Source of the DNA: an uncultured Clostridia bacterium
GTDB lineage: Bacteria > Bacillota > Clostridia > Oscillospirales > Oscillospiraceae
DNA length: 28,961 nucleotides
Direction: 5' to 3'
Assembly: GCA_937893605.1 (NCBI GenBank)
Contig: CALBGG010000135.1
Span: 1-28,961, forward strand
In this document: one piece after another, positions 1 through 7,850 of the stretch
Position numbering within the stretch: position 1 is the stretch's first letter
How the letters are laid out: each line of letters opens with the position of its first letter
Notes under the pieces: generated by a model
Told to the model about the DNA's origin: nothing
Seen by the model: the letters and a program-made list of their open reading frames with translations, nothing else
Database searches by the model: none
Position numbers and translations under genes: made by a program

Positions 1-75
1 ATACTCTTTTTCGCCGATTTCGCCAAAATCAGCCCAGAGGTTTTGTACAGTTTGTTTGCCTTTAGACAGTTGATC

Positions 76-651
76 TCATTTGTCGATGCGGCAGCGCTCG
101 ACAAGGATCTCAACAAAGCCCTCGCGCAGCCTGCAAAGCTTTGAAAACTGCTCGCAGACGTTATAATTCATCGCGCAGTTGAGCCAGTCGATTATCTGCC
201 CGAAGCTCTCGCACTTATAAAAGCGCACGAGTATCTCGCGGCTTTCGGGGTCGGCCTGAATATCGCCGAACACCGTGTGCAGATAGTTCTCGACCACGCT
301 TCCGCAGACCTTCATCAGGTACAGCTCATACACACTGCGGTTTGAGGAGTTATATATATTCAAAACGATGCGCTTATGCTCGAGCGCAAAGACCGCCATT
401 TTCTCAAGACATGCCTCAAGCGAATGATAGTCGGTGTACTCGCTGATTATCTTCTCGGCCGTGTCGATGACTATCTCCTCGACAAGGCATGGAATATCGT
501 CATAGTGATAATATATCGTGTTTCGGTTGAAGCCGCAGCCCTCGGCAATGTCGCGGACGCTTATCTGATTTATGGGCTTTTCGTTCAGAAGCTCTAAAAA
601 GCTCTTTTTAATGGCGGCCTTCGTAAGGTCGCTTTTTGCTTTATAGGGCAT
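76..651 (-). CDS. TetR/AcrR-family transcriptional regulator
   Basis: DNA-binding regulator of about 191 residues. The N-terminal 50 residues form a TetR-type helix-turn-helix: a helix beginning AAIKKSFLELL, then SVRDIAEGCGFNRNTIYYHY, the usual recognition-helix signature of the DhaS-like branch. The remaining ~130 residues are helical and would form the ligand-binding/dimer domain, with no recognisable ligand signature. The frame extends five codons upstream to 666. I chose ATG at 651 because GGAGGTG lies just before it, whereas the upstream ATG has no ribosome site. A likely promoter lies at 687-716. The gene is divergent from the aminotransferase at 1037, which is a possible target, but no operator palindrome is obvious. 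Family call is firm; ligand and regulon are unknown. Confidence 0.9.
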   Translation of the reverse strand: MPYKAKSDLTKAAIKKSFLELLNEKPINQISVRDIAEGCGFNRNTIYYHYDDIPCLVEEIVIDTAEKIISEYTDYHSLEACLEKMAVFALEHKRIVLNIYNSSNRSVYELYLMKVCGSVVENYLHTVFGDIQADPESREILVRFYKCESFGQIIDWLNCAMNYNVCEQFSKLCRLREGFVEILVERCRIDK

Positions 652-686
652 TTCGCACCTCCGCACAAAACAATTTTATACTTTAT

Positions 687-716
687 TATATAACACACAA
701 GACCACTGACAGTCAA
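687..716 (-). promoter_or_regulatory. Putative sigma-A promoter of the TetR gene
   Basis: On the minus strand TTGACT (711-716) is followed after 18 bases by TATATA (687-692), overlapping an alternative TATAAT at 685-690. It sits about 40 bases upstream of the chosen start. Confidence 0.55.
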
Positions 717-728
717 TTGATTAAGCTG

Positions 729-820
729 ACGGAAGCGGCAATGTTCCGGTTTTGCCTGAAGTCTCGAACCGGGTCGCCGCAATAAACGTATCGCTACGAT
801 TTCAATGCGCCTGTGAAAAA
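729..820 (+). repeat. Dispersed intergenic repeat, copy A
   Basis: Begins GGAAGCGGCA, continues through GTCTCGAACCGGG and GCAATAAACGTATCG, and ends TTTCAATGCGCCTGTGAAAA. The same ordered blocks recur at 2226-2320 (reverse), 2471-2534, 2728-2793, 6825-6918 (reverse), 6941-7008 and 14002-14069. It lies in the 370-base gap between the TetR gene and the aminotransferase. Apart from this repeat and the promoter at 687-716, I see nothing else in that gap. Confidence 0.75.
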
Positions 821-1036
821 AAGTTGTCAATGTTTTTTGAGGGGAAATTATTGAATATGCCACGCGGCAGTGATACAATATTGCTGCAAATTAAGCGCAA
901 TTTCAGGCGTCTGCTTGCAATATCGTGCCCGAACTGTTGCATTTTTAACGCAATTGTGGCGGATAAAATTCAATTTTGTCTCGCAAAGCGTGCGATTAAA
1001 TGGTAATTCAACATTTTTGAAAAGGGAGACAATACG

Positions 1037-2233
1037 ATGAAGTTTTCAAGCAAGATCGAAAAATGCGGTCTTTCCCCGATGAGAAAGTTCGCGCCCTATG
1101 CGGCCGAAGCGGTCAAAAAAGGCAAAAAGGTATATCATCTGAATATCGGCCAGCCCGATATCGCAACTCCCGAGGCGTATTTCGACGCGGTCAGGAGCTT
1201 CTCTCAGCCGGTTCTGGCTTACGCCCCGTCCGACGGCGTTCCCGAGATGATCGACGCGATAGTCAACTATTACGGCAAGATCGGCGCTCCGGTCACCGAC
1301 AAGCAGGTGCTTATCACGACCGGCGGCTCCGAGGCTTTGCAGATCGCGCTGTCGTGCATCCTCGACGAGGGTGACGAGATAATCATTCCCGAGCCGTTTT
1401 ACCCCAACTACTCCACCTTTGTTACGCTCACCGGCGCAACGATCCGCCCCGTCACCACCAAGCCCGAGGAGGGCTACAAGTTCGCCATCCGTGAGCGCAT
1501 CGAGGCCTGCATCAACGAGCACACCCGCGCGATAATGTTCACAAATCCCGGCAACCCTACCGGCACCATCCTCACCGAGGAGGAGCTCAAGCTCATGGCC
1601 GACATCGCAAAGGAGCACGGCCTGTTCATCATCGGCGACGAGGTCTACCGAGAGTTCGTCTACGGCGGCGAGAAGCTCATGAGCCTTCTCCAGCTCGAGG
1701 GCTATGAGGACAACGTCGTCGTCATAGACTCTGTGTCCAAGCGCTTTTCGGCCTGCGGCGCGCGCATCGGCTGCTTGATAACAAGAAACAAGGAGCTTTA
1801 TAACCACGCGATGAAGTGGTGCCAGGGCCGTCTGTGCGCTTCGACCATCGACCAGGTCGCATCGGCAGCGCTCTACACCGTAGGTCCCGACTACTTCGAT
1901 GCCGTGCGCAAGGAATACTGTGCGCGCAAGGATACCCTCGTCGAGGGGCTCAAGAAGATCCCCGGCGTCGTGTACTCCGAGCCCAAGGGCGCTTTCTACG
2001 TCATGGCCGCTCTGCCCGTCGATGACGCGGAGAAGTTCCAGATCTGGATGCTCGAGGAGTTTGACGATAACGGCGACACGCTGATGTTCACCCCGGCCGA
2101 GAGCTTCTACAAAACTCCGCACACGGGCGTAAACGAGATCCGCATGGCCTACGTCATTAACGAGGCCGATATCACCCGTTGCATGGAGCTCCTCAAAAAA
2201 GGCATCGAAGCTTATAACGAGGCGAATTTTTAA
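1037..2233 (+). CDS. Pyridoxal-phosphate aminotransferase, class I/II (aspartate aminotransferase-like)
   Basis: A 398-residue cytoplasmic fold-type I aminotransferase, normal length for the family. It transfers an amino group between an amino acid and a 2-oxo acid using PLP. Visible landmarks are LNIGQPDIATP near residue 35, the cofactor-loop GGSEAL, TNPGNPTGT with Asn170, GDEVYREF with Asp201 and Tyr204, the Schiff-base lysine in DSVSKRFSACGARIG (Lys235), and the substrate-carboxylate arginine in NEIRMAY (Arg369). AAGGGAGA at 1022-1029 precedes the ATG by seven bases. The TAA stop (2231-2233) lies just inside repeat copy B. The family includes aspartate, aromatic and alanine-type enzymes, so the exact substrate cannot be fixed from sequence alone. 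Confidence 0.92.
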   Translation: MKFSSKIEKCGLSPMRKFAPYAAEAVKKGKKVYHLNIGQPDIATPEAYFDAVRSFSQPVLAYAPSDGVPEMIDAIVNYYGKIGAPVTDKQVLITTGGSEALQIALSCILDEGDEIIIPEPFYPNYSTFVTLTGATIRPVTTKPEEGYKFAIRERIEACINEHTRAIMFTNPGNPTGTILTEEELKLMADIAKEHGLFIIGDEVYREFVYGGEKLMSLLQLEGYEDNVVVIDSVSKRFSACGARIGCLITRNKELYNHAMKWCQGRLCASTIDQVASAALYTVGPDYFDAVRKEYCARKDTLVEGLKKIPGVVYSEPKGAFYVMAALPVDDAEKFQIWMLEEFDDNGDTLMFTPAESFYKTPHTGVNEIRMAYVINEADITRCMELLKKGIEAYNEANF

Positions 2234-2320
2234 AGGCGCATTAACGCACCTACGGATACGTTAATTGCAGTAGCCCGGTATCGAGACTTCTGATAAAACC
2301 GTAAAACTGCCGCTTCCCGC
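2226..2320 (-). repeat. Dispersed intergenic repeat, copy B (reverse orientation)
   Basis: Read on the minus strand it runs GCGGGAAGCGGCAGTTTTAC, GTCTCGATACCGGGCTAC, TGCAATTAACGTATCC, GTAGGTGCGTTAATGCGCCT. This matches copies A, C and D block for block. It starts at the aminotransferase stop codon and pairs in inverted orientation with the degenerate copy G at 2471-2534. Confidence 0.75.
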
Positions 2321-2346
2321 AAGTACGGTGCGAATTTTGCAGTCAC

Positions 2347-2471
2347 AATACCACGCTGCGCTGCGCCTCTGTAGGGAACGGGCTTGTCTGTTCCGTTTGT
2401 TGAACCTTGGCCGGAACTGAAATCTATATCGTATGGGCGGGCATTGCCCGCCCTTTTTTATGGTTTCCTGC
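2347..2471. repeat. Probable nested insertion flanked by an 8-bp direct repeat
   Basis: A 125-bp segment lies between two copies of GCAGTCAC (2339-2346 and 2472-2479) and separates the two halves of an inverted repeat pair that are nearly adjacent in the related locus at 6825-7008. It contains GTAGGGAACGGGCTTGTC and the palindrome GGGCGGGCATTGCCCGCCC. The direct repeat could be a target-site duplication. No coding potential is seen. Confidence 0.4.
2437..2461 (+). terminator. Terminator-like hairpin with T-run
   Basis: GGGCGGGCATTGCCCGCCC is a near-perfect palindrome followed by TTTTTTA, the layout of a rho-independent terminator. It lies within the apparent nested insertion, about 200 bases after the aminotransferase, so it may end that transcript or simply be part of the repeat. 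Confidence 0.5.
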
Positions 2472-2534
2472 GCAGTCACCGGTCGGGGTACAGCAAAATA
2501 TGTATAGGGATAATGTAAATTCGCCTCTGAAAAA
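2471..2534 (+). repeat. Dispersed intergenic repeat, copy G (degenerate)
   Basis: GCAGTCACCGGTCGGGGTAC, GCAAAATATGTATAGG and TGTAAATTCGCCTCTGAAAA follow the consensus order of the family with more mismatches than the other copies. The end TTCGCCTCTGAAAA closely matches copy E. Confidence 0.55.
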
Positions 2535-2536
2535 CG

Positions 2537-2645
2537 ACCCCTCAGTCGACTACGTCGACAGCTCTCCTTACGCAGGGGAGCCAAGGGGTGCACTGCCTCC
2601 CCTGTGTAAGGGGAGGTGGGTCGGCTTTAGCCGAGCCGGTGGGGT
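2537..2645. repeat. Palindromic MITE-like repeat, about 109 bp
   Basis: The segment starts ACCCCTCAGTCGAC and ends GAGCCGGTGGGGT. Its arms pair imperfectly along their length, including CTCCTTACGCAGGGGAG against CTCCCCTGTGTAAGGGGAG around a short AAGGGGTGCACTGC centre. The RNA or single strand would form one long hairpin. No open frame of note. It abuts copy G. Similar CTCCCCT...AGGGGAG hairpins are, from general knowledge, frequent in Oscillospiraceae genomes. Confidence 0.65.
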
Positions 2646-2727
2646 TGTCTATTCAAATCCGTGCGCTTGCGCACACCGCTGGCTATCAGCTATCGGCTGT
2701 CAGCTAACAACTCTCTGCGGTCTTGAC

Positions 2728-2793
2728 CGCAGCCTCGATACCGGGACACCGCAATATGCGTATCCGCAGGTGCGTCAAAGCGCCTCTAAAAAT
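2728..2793 (+). repeat. Dispersed intergenic repeat, copy C
   Basis: CGCAGCCTCGATACCGGGAC, CGCAATATGCGTATCCGCAG, GTGCGTCAAAGCGCCTCTAA. Its right end abuts the -35 box of the promoter at 2795. Confidence 0.75.
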
Positions 2794-2794
2794 A

Positions 2795-2823
2795 TTGACT
2801 GCAAGTTTCTGCTATGATATACT
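2795..2823 (+). promoter_or_regulatory. Sigma-A promoter of the CNNM gene pair
   Basis: TTGACT (2795-2800), a 17-base spacer, then TATACT (2818-2823). Predicted transcript start is near 2830, leaving a short leader before 2856. Confidence 0.75.
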
Positions 2824-2855
2824 GATTTTCAATTTACCGGGCTATACGCCCCTGA

Positions 2856-4154
2856 ATGGAGAGTGTTAGATCCGAAATGGACGATGCCAGTCGATTGTCA
2901 CTGATAGTCGTAATTTTGCTTATCCTGTGTGCTGCGTACTTCGCAGTCGCGGAGACGGCCTTTGCCTCTGTCTCCCGTGTCAGGATCAAGATCCGCGCCG
3001 AGCGCGGCGAGGCAAAAGCAGAGCGGGCGCTTAAGGTGCTCGACAACTTTGATCTTGCGATAACAAGCATACTCATATGCACGAACATCGTGCACCTTTC
3101 CGCGGCGAGCATAGCCACGCTTGCAGTGACGCGCATGTTCCCGGGCGTGAGCGGTGCGGTTACCGTCAGCACCTTTGTGATGACGCTGGTAGTGTTTTTC
3201 GCAGGCGAGATGCTGCCCAAGAGCATTGCAAAAAAATACAGTGAGCGGCTGTCGCTTTCCGTTGCCGGTTCACTGTGGTTTTTTATGACTATTCTCAAGC
3301 CGCTGGCAAAGCTGCTGACGGCGATAGGAAACGCGGCTGCCCGCCTTGCCAAGACCGACCCGCAGATCTCCGTCACGGAGGATGAGATATACGACATCAT
3401 CGAGGACATGACCGAGGAGGGCAGCCTTGATGAAGAACGCGGCGAACTCATAAGCTCGGCGCTGCAATTTGCCGAAACAACGGTCGAGAGCATACTGACC
3501 TCGCGCGTGGACATAGTCGCTTTGGATATCGAGGACTCGCTCGATGAGATGCTCAGCACCATCAAGGCCGAGACGCACAGCCGTCTGCCCGTGTATGAGG
3601 GCAGCATCGACAATATTATCGGAATACTTTCGATAAGAAAATTTATTAAGACTTACCTGCGCGAGGGCGAAAATATGGACGTTCGCGCACTCCTGGATGA
3701 GCCGTACTTCATCCACGGCAGCACGAACATCGACGGGCTGCTGCCGGTTATGAGCAAAAAAAGGCTCAATATGGCCGTGGTCACGGATAACTACGGCGGC
3801 ACGCTCGGCATAGTTACGGTCGAGGATATCCTTGAGGAGCTCGTGGGTGAGATATGGGACGAGGACGACGTCGTCGAGGAGCCGTACATAGCACTGCCCG
3901 ACGGCGGCTGGGACTGCACAGCCGAAATGACCGTCAGCGACGTTTTTGAGCTTCTTGAGCTCGACGAGGACGACGATGACGAGTTCACAAACAAGCTCCT
4001 GGGCGAGTGGGCCTATGAGCAGTTCGACGCGATCCCCTCGGTCGGCGACAGCTTTGAATACGAAAACGTAGCCGTTACCGTGTCGGAAATGCGAAATAAC
4101 AGAATACTGCGGCTGAAGGTCCGCCTGACCGATAAGGGAGGTGAGGAGAAATGA
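2856..4154 (+). CDS. CNNM/CorC-type hemolysin-family membrane protein (DUF21-CBS-CorC_HlyC)
   Basis: A 432-residue integral membrane protein. It has an N-terminal DUF21/CNNM domain with about four hydrophobic segments (roughly residues 14-32, 60-85, 95-120, 130-150). Two CBS motifs follow (residues ~205-330, with TSRVDIVALDIEDSLDEM, SRLPVYEGSIDNIIGIL and MAVVTDNYGGTLGIVTVEDI), then the CorC_HlyC domain ending near VGDSFEYENVAVTV. The family is linked to magnesium/divalent cation transport in bacteria and animals; the hemolysin name is historical. The start is uncertain: ATG 2856 has no ribosome site, while ATG 2877 has GGAGAG about 13 bases upstream. It overlaps the next, paralogous gene by four bases (ATGA), so the two are translationally coupled. 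Confidence 0.9.
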   Translation: MESVRSEMDDASRLSLIVVILLILCAAYFAVAETAFASVSRVRIKIRAERGEAKAERALKVLDNFDLAITSILICTNIVHLSAASIATLAVTRMFPGVSGAVTVSTFVMTLVVFFAGEMLPKSIAKKYSERLSLSVAGSLWFFMTILKPLAKLLTAIGNAAARLAKTDPQISVTEDEIYDIIEDMTEEGSLDEERGELISSALQFAETTVESILTSRVDIVALDIEDSLDEMLSTIKAETHSRLPVYEGSIDNIIGILSIRKFIKTYLREGENMDVRALLDEPYFIHGSTNIDGLLPVMSKKRLNMAVVTDNYGGTLGIVTVEDILEELVGEIWDEDDVVEEPYIALPDGGWDCTAEMTVSDVFELLELDEDDDDEFTNKLLGEWAYEQFDAIPSVGDSFEYENVAVTVSEMRNNRILRLKVRLTDKGGEEK

Positions 4155-5425
4155 CCTGGGCATATGTCTGCGGAATAATTATCTGCATCATCTTCTCGCA
4201 TATCTTCTCCTCGGCCGAGATGTCGTACTCCTCCTGCAACCGCATGAGGCTTGAAAATGCGCGCGACAACGGCTCGAAGCGCGCTCTCGTCGCCGTCAAG
4301 ATCGTAGACCACTTCGACGATTCGCTCTCGGCGATACTCATAGGCAACAACCTTGCGAATATCGCAAACTCCTCGCTCGGCTCGCTTCTGGTGCTGGAGC
4401 TGTGCAACGGCGACGACAGCTACGCGTGGGTTTCGACCCTTACGATAACAATACTCGTCATCATCTTCGGCGAGACCATCCCGAAGATCATCGCCAAGGG
4501 CAGCGCGAACCGCCTGGCTCTTACCTATGCTTACTTCGTGCGCGGGCTGACTATCATATTCATGCCGCTTATCCGCCTCGTTGTCGGGCTCATAAAGCTG
4601 CTGACGCTTGGACTCAAGGGTGAGCAGGACGACACAGACGAGGAGGCCGCCGTTGAGGAGCTAAGTTCCATCATCGAGACCGCCGAGGACGAGGACGTTC
4701 TCGACGAGGATCGCTCCGAGCTTGTGCAGGCCGCGATAGATTTCTCCGACATCATGGCCTCCGAGGTCATGACCGCACGCGTCGACGTCGTCGCGCTGGA
4801 CATTGACGAGGACATGGCCGAAACTCTCAGGATTGTCGAAAACGCGCCGTTTTCGCGCATCCCCGTGTATGAGGACAGCGTCGATAACGTGATCGGCGTT
4901 TTGTATCTCAACCACTTCCTCAAGGCGCTGGCAGACGACGAAAAGCCCGATATACGCAGCCTTCTCATGCCGCCGTGCTATGTCTACAAAACCATGAAGC
5001 TGCCGGCCGTTCTCACGGAGCTGAGAAAGGCAAAGCAGCACCTGGCCATCGTAACCGACGAATACGGCGGAACGCTCGGCATCCTCTCGATGGAGGACGT
5101 TCTCGAGCAGCTCGTCGGCGATATATGGGATGACACCGACGAGATAAAAGAGGAGATCCACGAGCGCTCCGACGGCGAGTTTGAGCTCGACGGCGACATG
5201 AGCATCTCGGACTTTCTCGACCTTGTCGGTATCCGCGAGCGCGACTTTGACGCCGAGAGCGAGACTGTCGGCGGCTGGACGATCGAGATGTTCGGCTCAT
5301 TCCCCTCGGTCGGCGACAGCTTTGATTACAAAAATCTGCACGTCACCGTACTCGAAATGGACGGGCTGAGAGTGGAAAAAGTGCTTGTCGAGAAAAAGCC
5401 GAAAGAGGAAAGCGACGAGGAATAA
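4151..5425 (+). CDS. Second CNNM/CorC-type membrane protein (tandem paralog)
   Basis: A 424-residue paralog of the preceding gene with the same order of domains. The DUF21 membrane part comes first (residues ~1-150, containing GETIPKIIAKGSANRLAL), then a linker rich in Asp/Glu, the CBS pair (MTARVDVVALDIDEDMAE, FSRIPVYEDSVDNVIGVL, LAIVTDEYGGTLGILSMEDV) and a C-terminal CorC_HlyC domain (VGDSFDYKNLHVTVLEM). The strong site GGGAGGTGAGGAG ends just before the ATG, inside the end of the first gene. Co-translation of two similar subunits suggests a heterodimer, since CNNM proteins dimerise through membrane and CBS domains. The substrate (Mg2+, or export of another cation) is inferred from family only. 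Confidence 0.9.
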   Translation: MTWAYVCGIIICIIFSHIFSSAEMSYSSCNRMRLENARDNGSKRALVAVKIVDHFDDSLSAILIGNNLANIANSSLGSLLVLELCNGDDSYAWVSTLTITILVIIFGETIPKIIAKGSANRLALTYAYFVRGLTIIFMPLIRLVVGLIKLLTLGLKGEQDDTDEEAAVEELSSIIETAEDEDVLDEDRSELVQAAIDFSDIMASEVMTARVDVVALDIDEDMAETLRIVENAPFSRIPVYEDSVDNVIGVLYLNHFLKALADDEKPDIRSLLMPPCYVYKTMKLPAVLTELRKAKQHLAIVTDEYGGTLGILSMEDVLEQLVGDIWDDTDEIKEEIHERSDGEFELDGDMSISDFLDLVGIRERDFDAESETVGGWTIEMFGSFPSVGDSFDYKNLHVTVLEMDGLRVEKVLVEKKPKEESDEE

Positions 5426-5436
5426 AAAACGATACG

Positions 5437-5472
5437 AAAAGACCTTCGGTCAAATGACCGAAGGTCTTTTTT
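5437..5472 (+). terminator. Rho-independent terminator of the CNNM pair
   Basis: Perfect 14-15-bp stem AAGACCTTCGGTCA / TGACCGAAGGTCTT with a two-base AA centre (effective loop slightly larger), followed by TTTT. Begins 12 bases after the stop codon. Confidence 0.9.
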
Positions 5473-5570
5473 CAGTATTTCAATGCGTTTCAGAACTCCG
5501 GCATACGCGCATAGCAAGCCTTTCTGCATAATCGACTGTATTTCGGAAACACTTCACATGAGGTGTTTCC

Positions 5571-6842
5571 ATGTATATAAGAAAAAAGACGTTTATTCTC
5601 ATCATCACATATCTCACCGCGGCGGTCGTCGCGCTGGGCGCTTACACGTCGGTGCACTTCGGCATGGAGGGCAGCTATCGCCGCACGGCCGAATACGGCT
5701 ACGCGCACGCCTTTGAGGAGGTCGTTTACGCCGCGTCGAGCCTGTCGGATTCGCTGCACCGTGCGTCCTACGCAACTGGCGCGGAGCTGTCCGGGCAGCT
5801 TTGTGCGGATATATACGGCAGCTGCCTTGCCGCCGAAATGACCATGGCCGCTCTGCCATTTTCCACGCAGGAGCTCGAGCAGACCGCAGCGTTTCTCGGC
5901 ATCGCCGGAGACTATGCGCGAAGTATGCTCAAAGTCTCGGCGCAGTCGGGCTTTGACGACGCCGCACGCGCAGATTTTGCATCGCTTTACAAGACGGCGG
6001 CAGCTCTCACAGAAAAGCTGCATGAGCTGCAAAGCTCCGTAAACGACGGCGACGTGCTGCTTGACGAGCCGGAGAATGTGTTCGCAAAGGGCGGCGACCG
6101 TCTGAGCGCATCCATGCTCGACATGGAGGAGGGCATGGATAAGGTCGAGCTCGGCTCCTACGGCGGAAAATACGCGAAAAATACGCCAAATCAGATCAAA
6201 GCTCCCGTTCCGGAGGATGAGGCAAAGGCCATTGCCGCGGACTTCTTCGGCCTTGACGCTGACGAGCTTGAGGCCGAGTACACTGCCGAAAACGGCACGG
6301 CCTGCTTCAGCTTCGACGGCGGCAGCGTATGCCTCGACGCGGACGGAAACGTTCTGTCGCTAAGCTCCGAGCGCCGCGTCGCCGGCGACATGGACTCATC
6401 CGAGCTTGAGGGAATAGCCCGCGATTTTCTGGCCGCCCGCGGCTTCGGCGAAATGTACCTCGCCTCAAGCGAGCGCATCGGCAGCGTGCAGACGATGAAA
6501 TTCGAGTGCGTTGAAAACGGTGTTCGCTGCATAGACGACAGCGTGCGTATCTCCGTCGCAGGCGACTACGGCGGCATTTACGCCTATGATGCGACCGAGC
6601 ATGTCAGAACTCACGGCGCTTACCCGAAGGCCGCCCCGGCGGTGAGTGAGAGCACGGCGCGCGCAGCGCTTCCCTCGACGCTTACGGTTCTCGGCGCGCA
6701 GCTGTGCTATGCCCCAGCAGACGACGGCAGCGCAGTTTTGTGCTACGGCTTTGACTGCACAGGCTCAGACGGCGAAAAGCTTTTAGTTCTCGTCGATGCC
6801 CAAACCGGCCGGCAATTCGATATTTTTTTAGAGGCGCATTAA
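5571..6842 (+). CDS. ypeB: Germination protein YpeB-like
   Basis: A 423-residue protein with an N-terminal membrane anchor (residues ~8-27) and a long extracytoplasmic part: a helical domain to about residue 195, then repeated PepSY-like alpha/beta units (EDEAKAIAADFFGL, SELEGIARDFLAARGF, ESTARAAL). This layout and the segment GSYGGKYAKNTPNQIKAP are typical of YpeB. In bacilli YpeB stabilises and localises the cortex-lytic enzyme SleB in the spore. GAGGTG sits five bases before the ATG. No sleB follows; the next gene is a ZIP transporter facing it. The last residues (FLEAH) and stop are supplied by repeat copy D. I looked for a sigma-G promoter and found no properly spaced one. Confidence 0.8.
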   Translation: MYIRKKTFILIITYLTAAVVALGAYTSVHFGMEGSYRRTAEYGYAHAFEEVVYAASSLSDSLHRASYATGAELSGQLCADIYGSCLAAEMTMAALPFSTQELEQTAAFLGIAGDYARSMLKVSAQSGFDDAARADFASLYKTAAALTEKLHELQSSVNDGDVLLDEPENVFAKGGDRLSASMLDMEEGMDKVELGSYGGKYAKNTPNQIKAPVPEDEAKAIAADFFGLDADELEAEYTAENGTACFSFDGGSVCLDADGNVLSLSSERRVAGDMDSSELEGIARDFLAARGFGEMYLASSERIGSVQTMKFECVENGVRCIDDSVRISVAGDYGGIYAYDATEHVRTHGAYPKAAPAVSESTARAALPSTLTVLGAQLCYAPADDGSAVLCYGFDCTGSDGEKLLVLVDAQTGRQFDIFLEAH

Positions 6843-6918
6843 GTCTGCACCTTTACGCATATTGCGGGTGCCCGGTGTCGGTACTGCCGACGAAACCGTA
6901 AAACTGTCTCTTCCCGAT
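6825..6918 (-). repeat. Dispersed intergenic repeat, copy D (reverse orientation)
   Basis: On the minus strand: GGGAAGAGACAGTTTTACGG, GTACCGACACCGGGCACC, GCAATATGCGTAAAGGTG, CTTAATGCGCCTCTAAAA. It overlaps the 3' end of the ypeB-like gene, giving that gene its last codons and TAA. It forms an inverted pair with copy E, together a roughly 180-bp palindromic element. Confidence 0.8.
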
Positions 6919-6940
6919 AGTGCGATGCAAATCCGGTTTC

Positions 6941-7008
6941 CACCGCAGTCTCGATACCGGGCTGATGCAAAAAACGTATCGGCACAATTTTAATTCGCCA
7001 CTGAAAAC
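6941..7008 (+). repeat. Dispersed intergenic repeat, copy E
   Basis: CACCGCAGTCTCGATACCGG, GCAAAAAACGTATCGGCA and TTTTAATTCGCCACTGAAAA. It overlaps the 3' end of the ZIP transporter on the opposite strand and supplies its last codons and stop. Confidence 0.8.
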
Positions 7009-7730
7009 AACATGAGGCAGAAGCCGAGGAGCATGGCATAGGTCGACAGGCGGCCGGAGCCGCGCACATGAGTCTGCGGCACCATATCGTCAACTATGAC
7101 ATACAGCATCGTACCGGCGGCGAAGGCCAGCGCAAACGGCAATATGCCGCACGACAGCGTTATGGCATAATAACCGCAGAAAACGCCCGCGACCTCAACA
7201 GCGCCGCTTATGAACGCAACTATCGCCGCGCGTTTTCTGCCCGTTCCGGCTTTTAAAAGCGGCGGTATGATTATCATCGCCTCGGGAATGTTCTGAAACG
7301 CGATGCCGCTCGTGACCGTCACCGCGTCGGACAGATCACCGGTGCCGAAGCTCACCCCCGCGGCAATGCCCTCGGGAAAGTGGTGGATGGCGATGGCCGC
7401 GACGAACAAAAGCGCATGCCGGTTCGCCGCGTCGTCGCCGTTCTTCATCCCCATGCTCCCAGTAAGGCACGGCCCGAGCAGGTTGATTCCGCTTAAGAAA
7501 AACGCTCCGCAGAATATGCCCATGGGTGTCAGCCACAGAGCGCGCTCAGCCGAGAACTCCATCGACGGCACAACGAGACCGAGTATCGCCGCGCACAGCA
7601 TTATACCGGCCGCCGCGCCCGAAAGCGCATCCTCGACAGCCGGCGGTATATTTTCAAAAAGAAAGCCTATCACAGCTCCGACGAGGCTGCACAGCGCAAT
7701 GCCCGCCGCCGTAATAAGTACATAAGTCAT
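6990..7730 (-). CDS. ZIP-family divalent metal transporter
   Basis: A 246-residue protein with about eight hydrophobic segments, the usual size of bacterial ZIP/GufA/ZupT-type carriers that bring zinc and related cations into the cytoplasm. The binding-site helices are clear: IHHFPEGIAAGVSFG (His-His and Glu, residues ~114-128) and IAFQNIPEAMIIIPPL (Asn, Pro-Glu, residues ~142-157). A short loop with GSMGMKNGDD separates helices 3 and 4. GGGGGAATTTT precedes the ATG at 7730. The C-terminal FSVAN and stop come from repeat copy E, so the natural tail has been replaced. It is divergently placed from the lipoprotein at 7851. Metal specificity cannot be told from sequence. Confidence 0.9.
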   Translation of the reverse strand: MTYVLITAAGIALCSLVGAVIGFLFENIPPAVEDALSGAAAGIMLCAAILGLVVPSMEFSAERALWLTPMGIFCGAFFLSGINLLGPCLTGSMGMKNGDDAANRHALLFVAAIAIHHFPEGIAAGVSFGTGDLSDAVTVTSGIAFQNIPEAMIIIPPLLKAGTGRKRAAIVAFISGAVEVAGVFCGYYAITLSCGILPFALAFAAGTMLYVIVDDMVPQTHVRGSGRLSTYAMLLGFCLMLFSVAN

Positions 7731-7784
7731 AAAATTCCCCCAATTGCGGTCGATGCATCCTATGCTGCGGCGGGAAATTTGTGA

Positions 7785-7813
7785 TTGACAGGCGGGCGGT
7801 TTTTAAATAGTAT
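7785..7813 (+). promoter_or_regulatory. Sigma-A promoter of the lipoprotein gene
   Basis: TTGACA (7785-7790), 17-base spacer, TAGTAT (7808-7813); AAAGGA and the ATG follow about 30-38 bases later. Confidence 0.7.
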
Positions 7814-7850
7814 TTATGTGTAGCTATATAAATTCGAAAGGAATGTACAT

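Noticed and set aside
1..144. Plus-strand open frame entering the window and ending with TGA at 142-144.
   Set aside because: Only 47 residues, overlaps the firm TetR 3' end in antisense and shows no recognisable family; it could be the end of an outside gene but cannot be supported.
752..1006. An 84-residue plus-strand frame.
   Set aside because: Most of its first half is the dispersed repeat copy A translated; no ribosome site and no protein-like features.
2407..2817. A 136-residue frame through the repeat zone.
   Set aside because: Composed of palindromic repeats; composition and lack of a ribosome site rule it out.
5505..5545. Possible sigma-G promoter (GCATA and CATAATC) before the ypeB-like gene.
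   Set aside because: The spacing between the boxes is 13 or 21 bases rather than 17-18.
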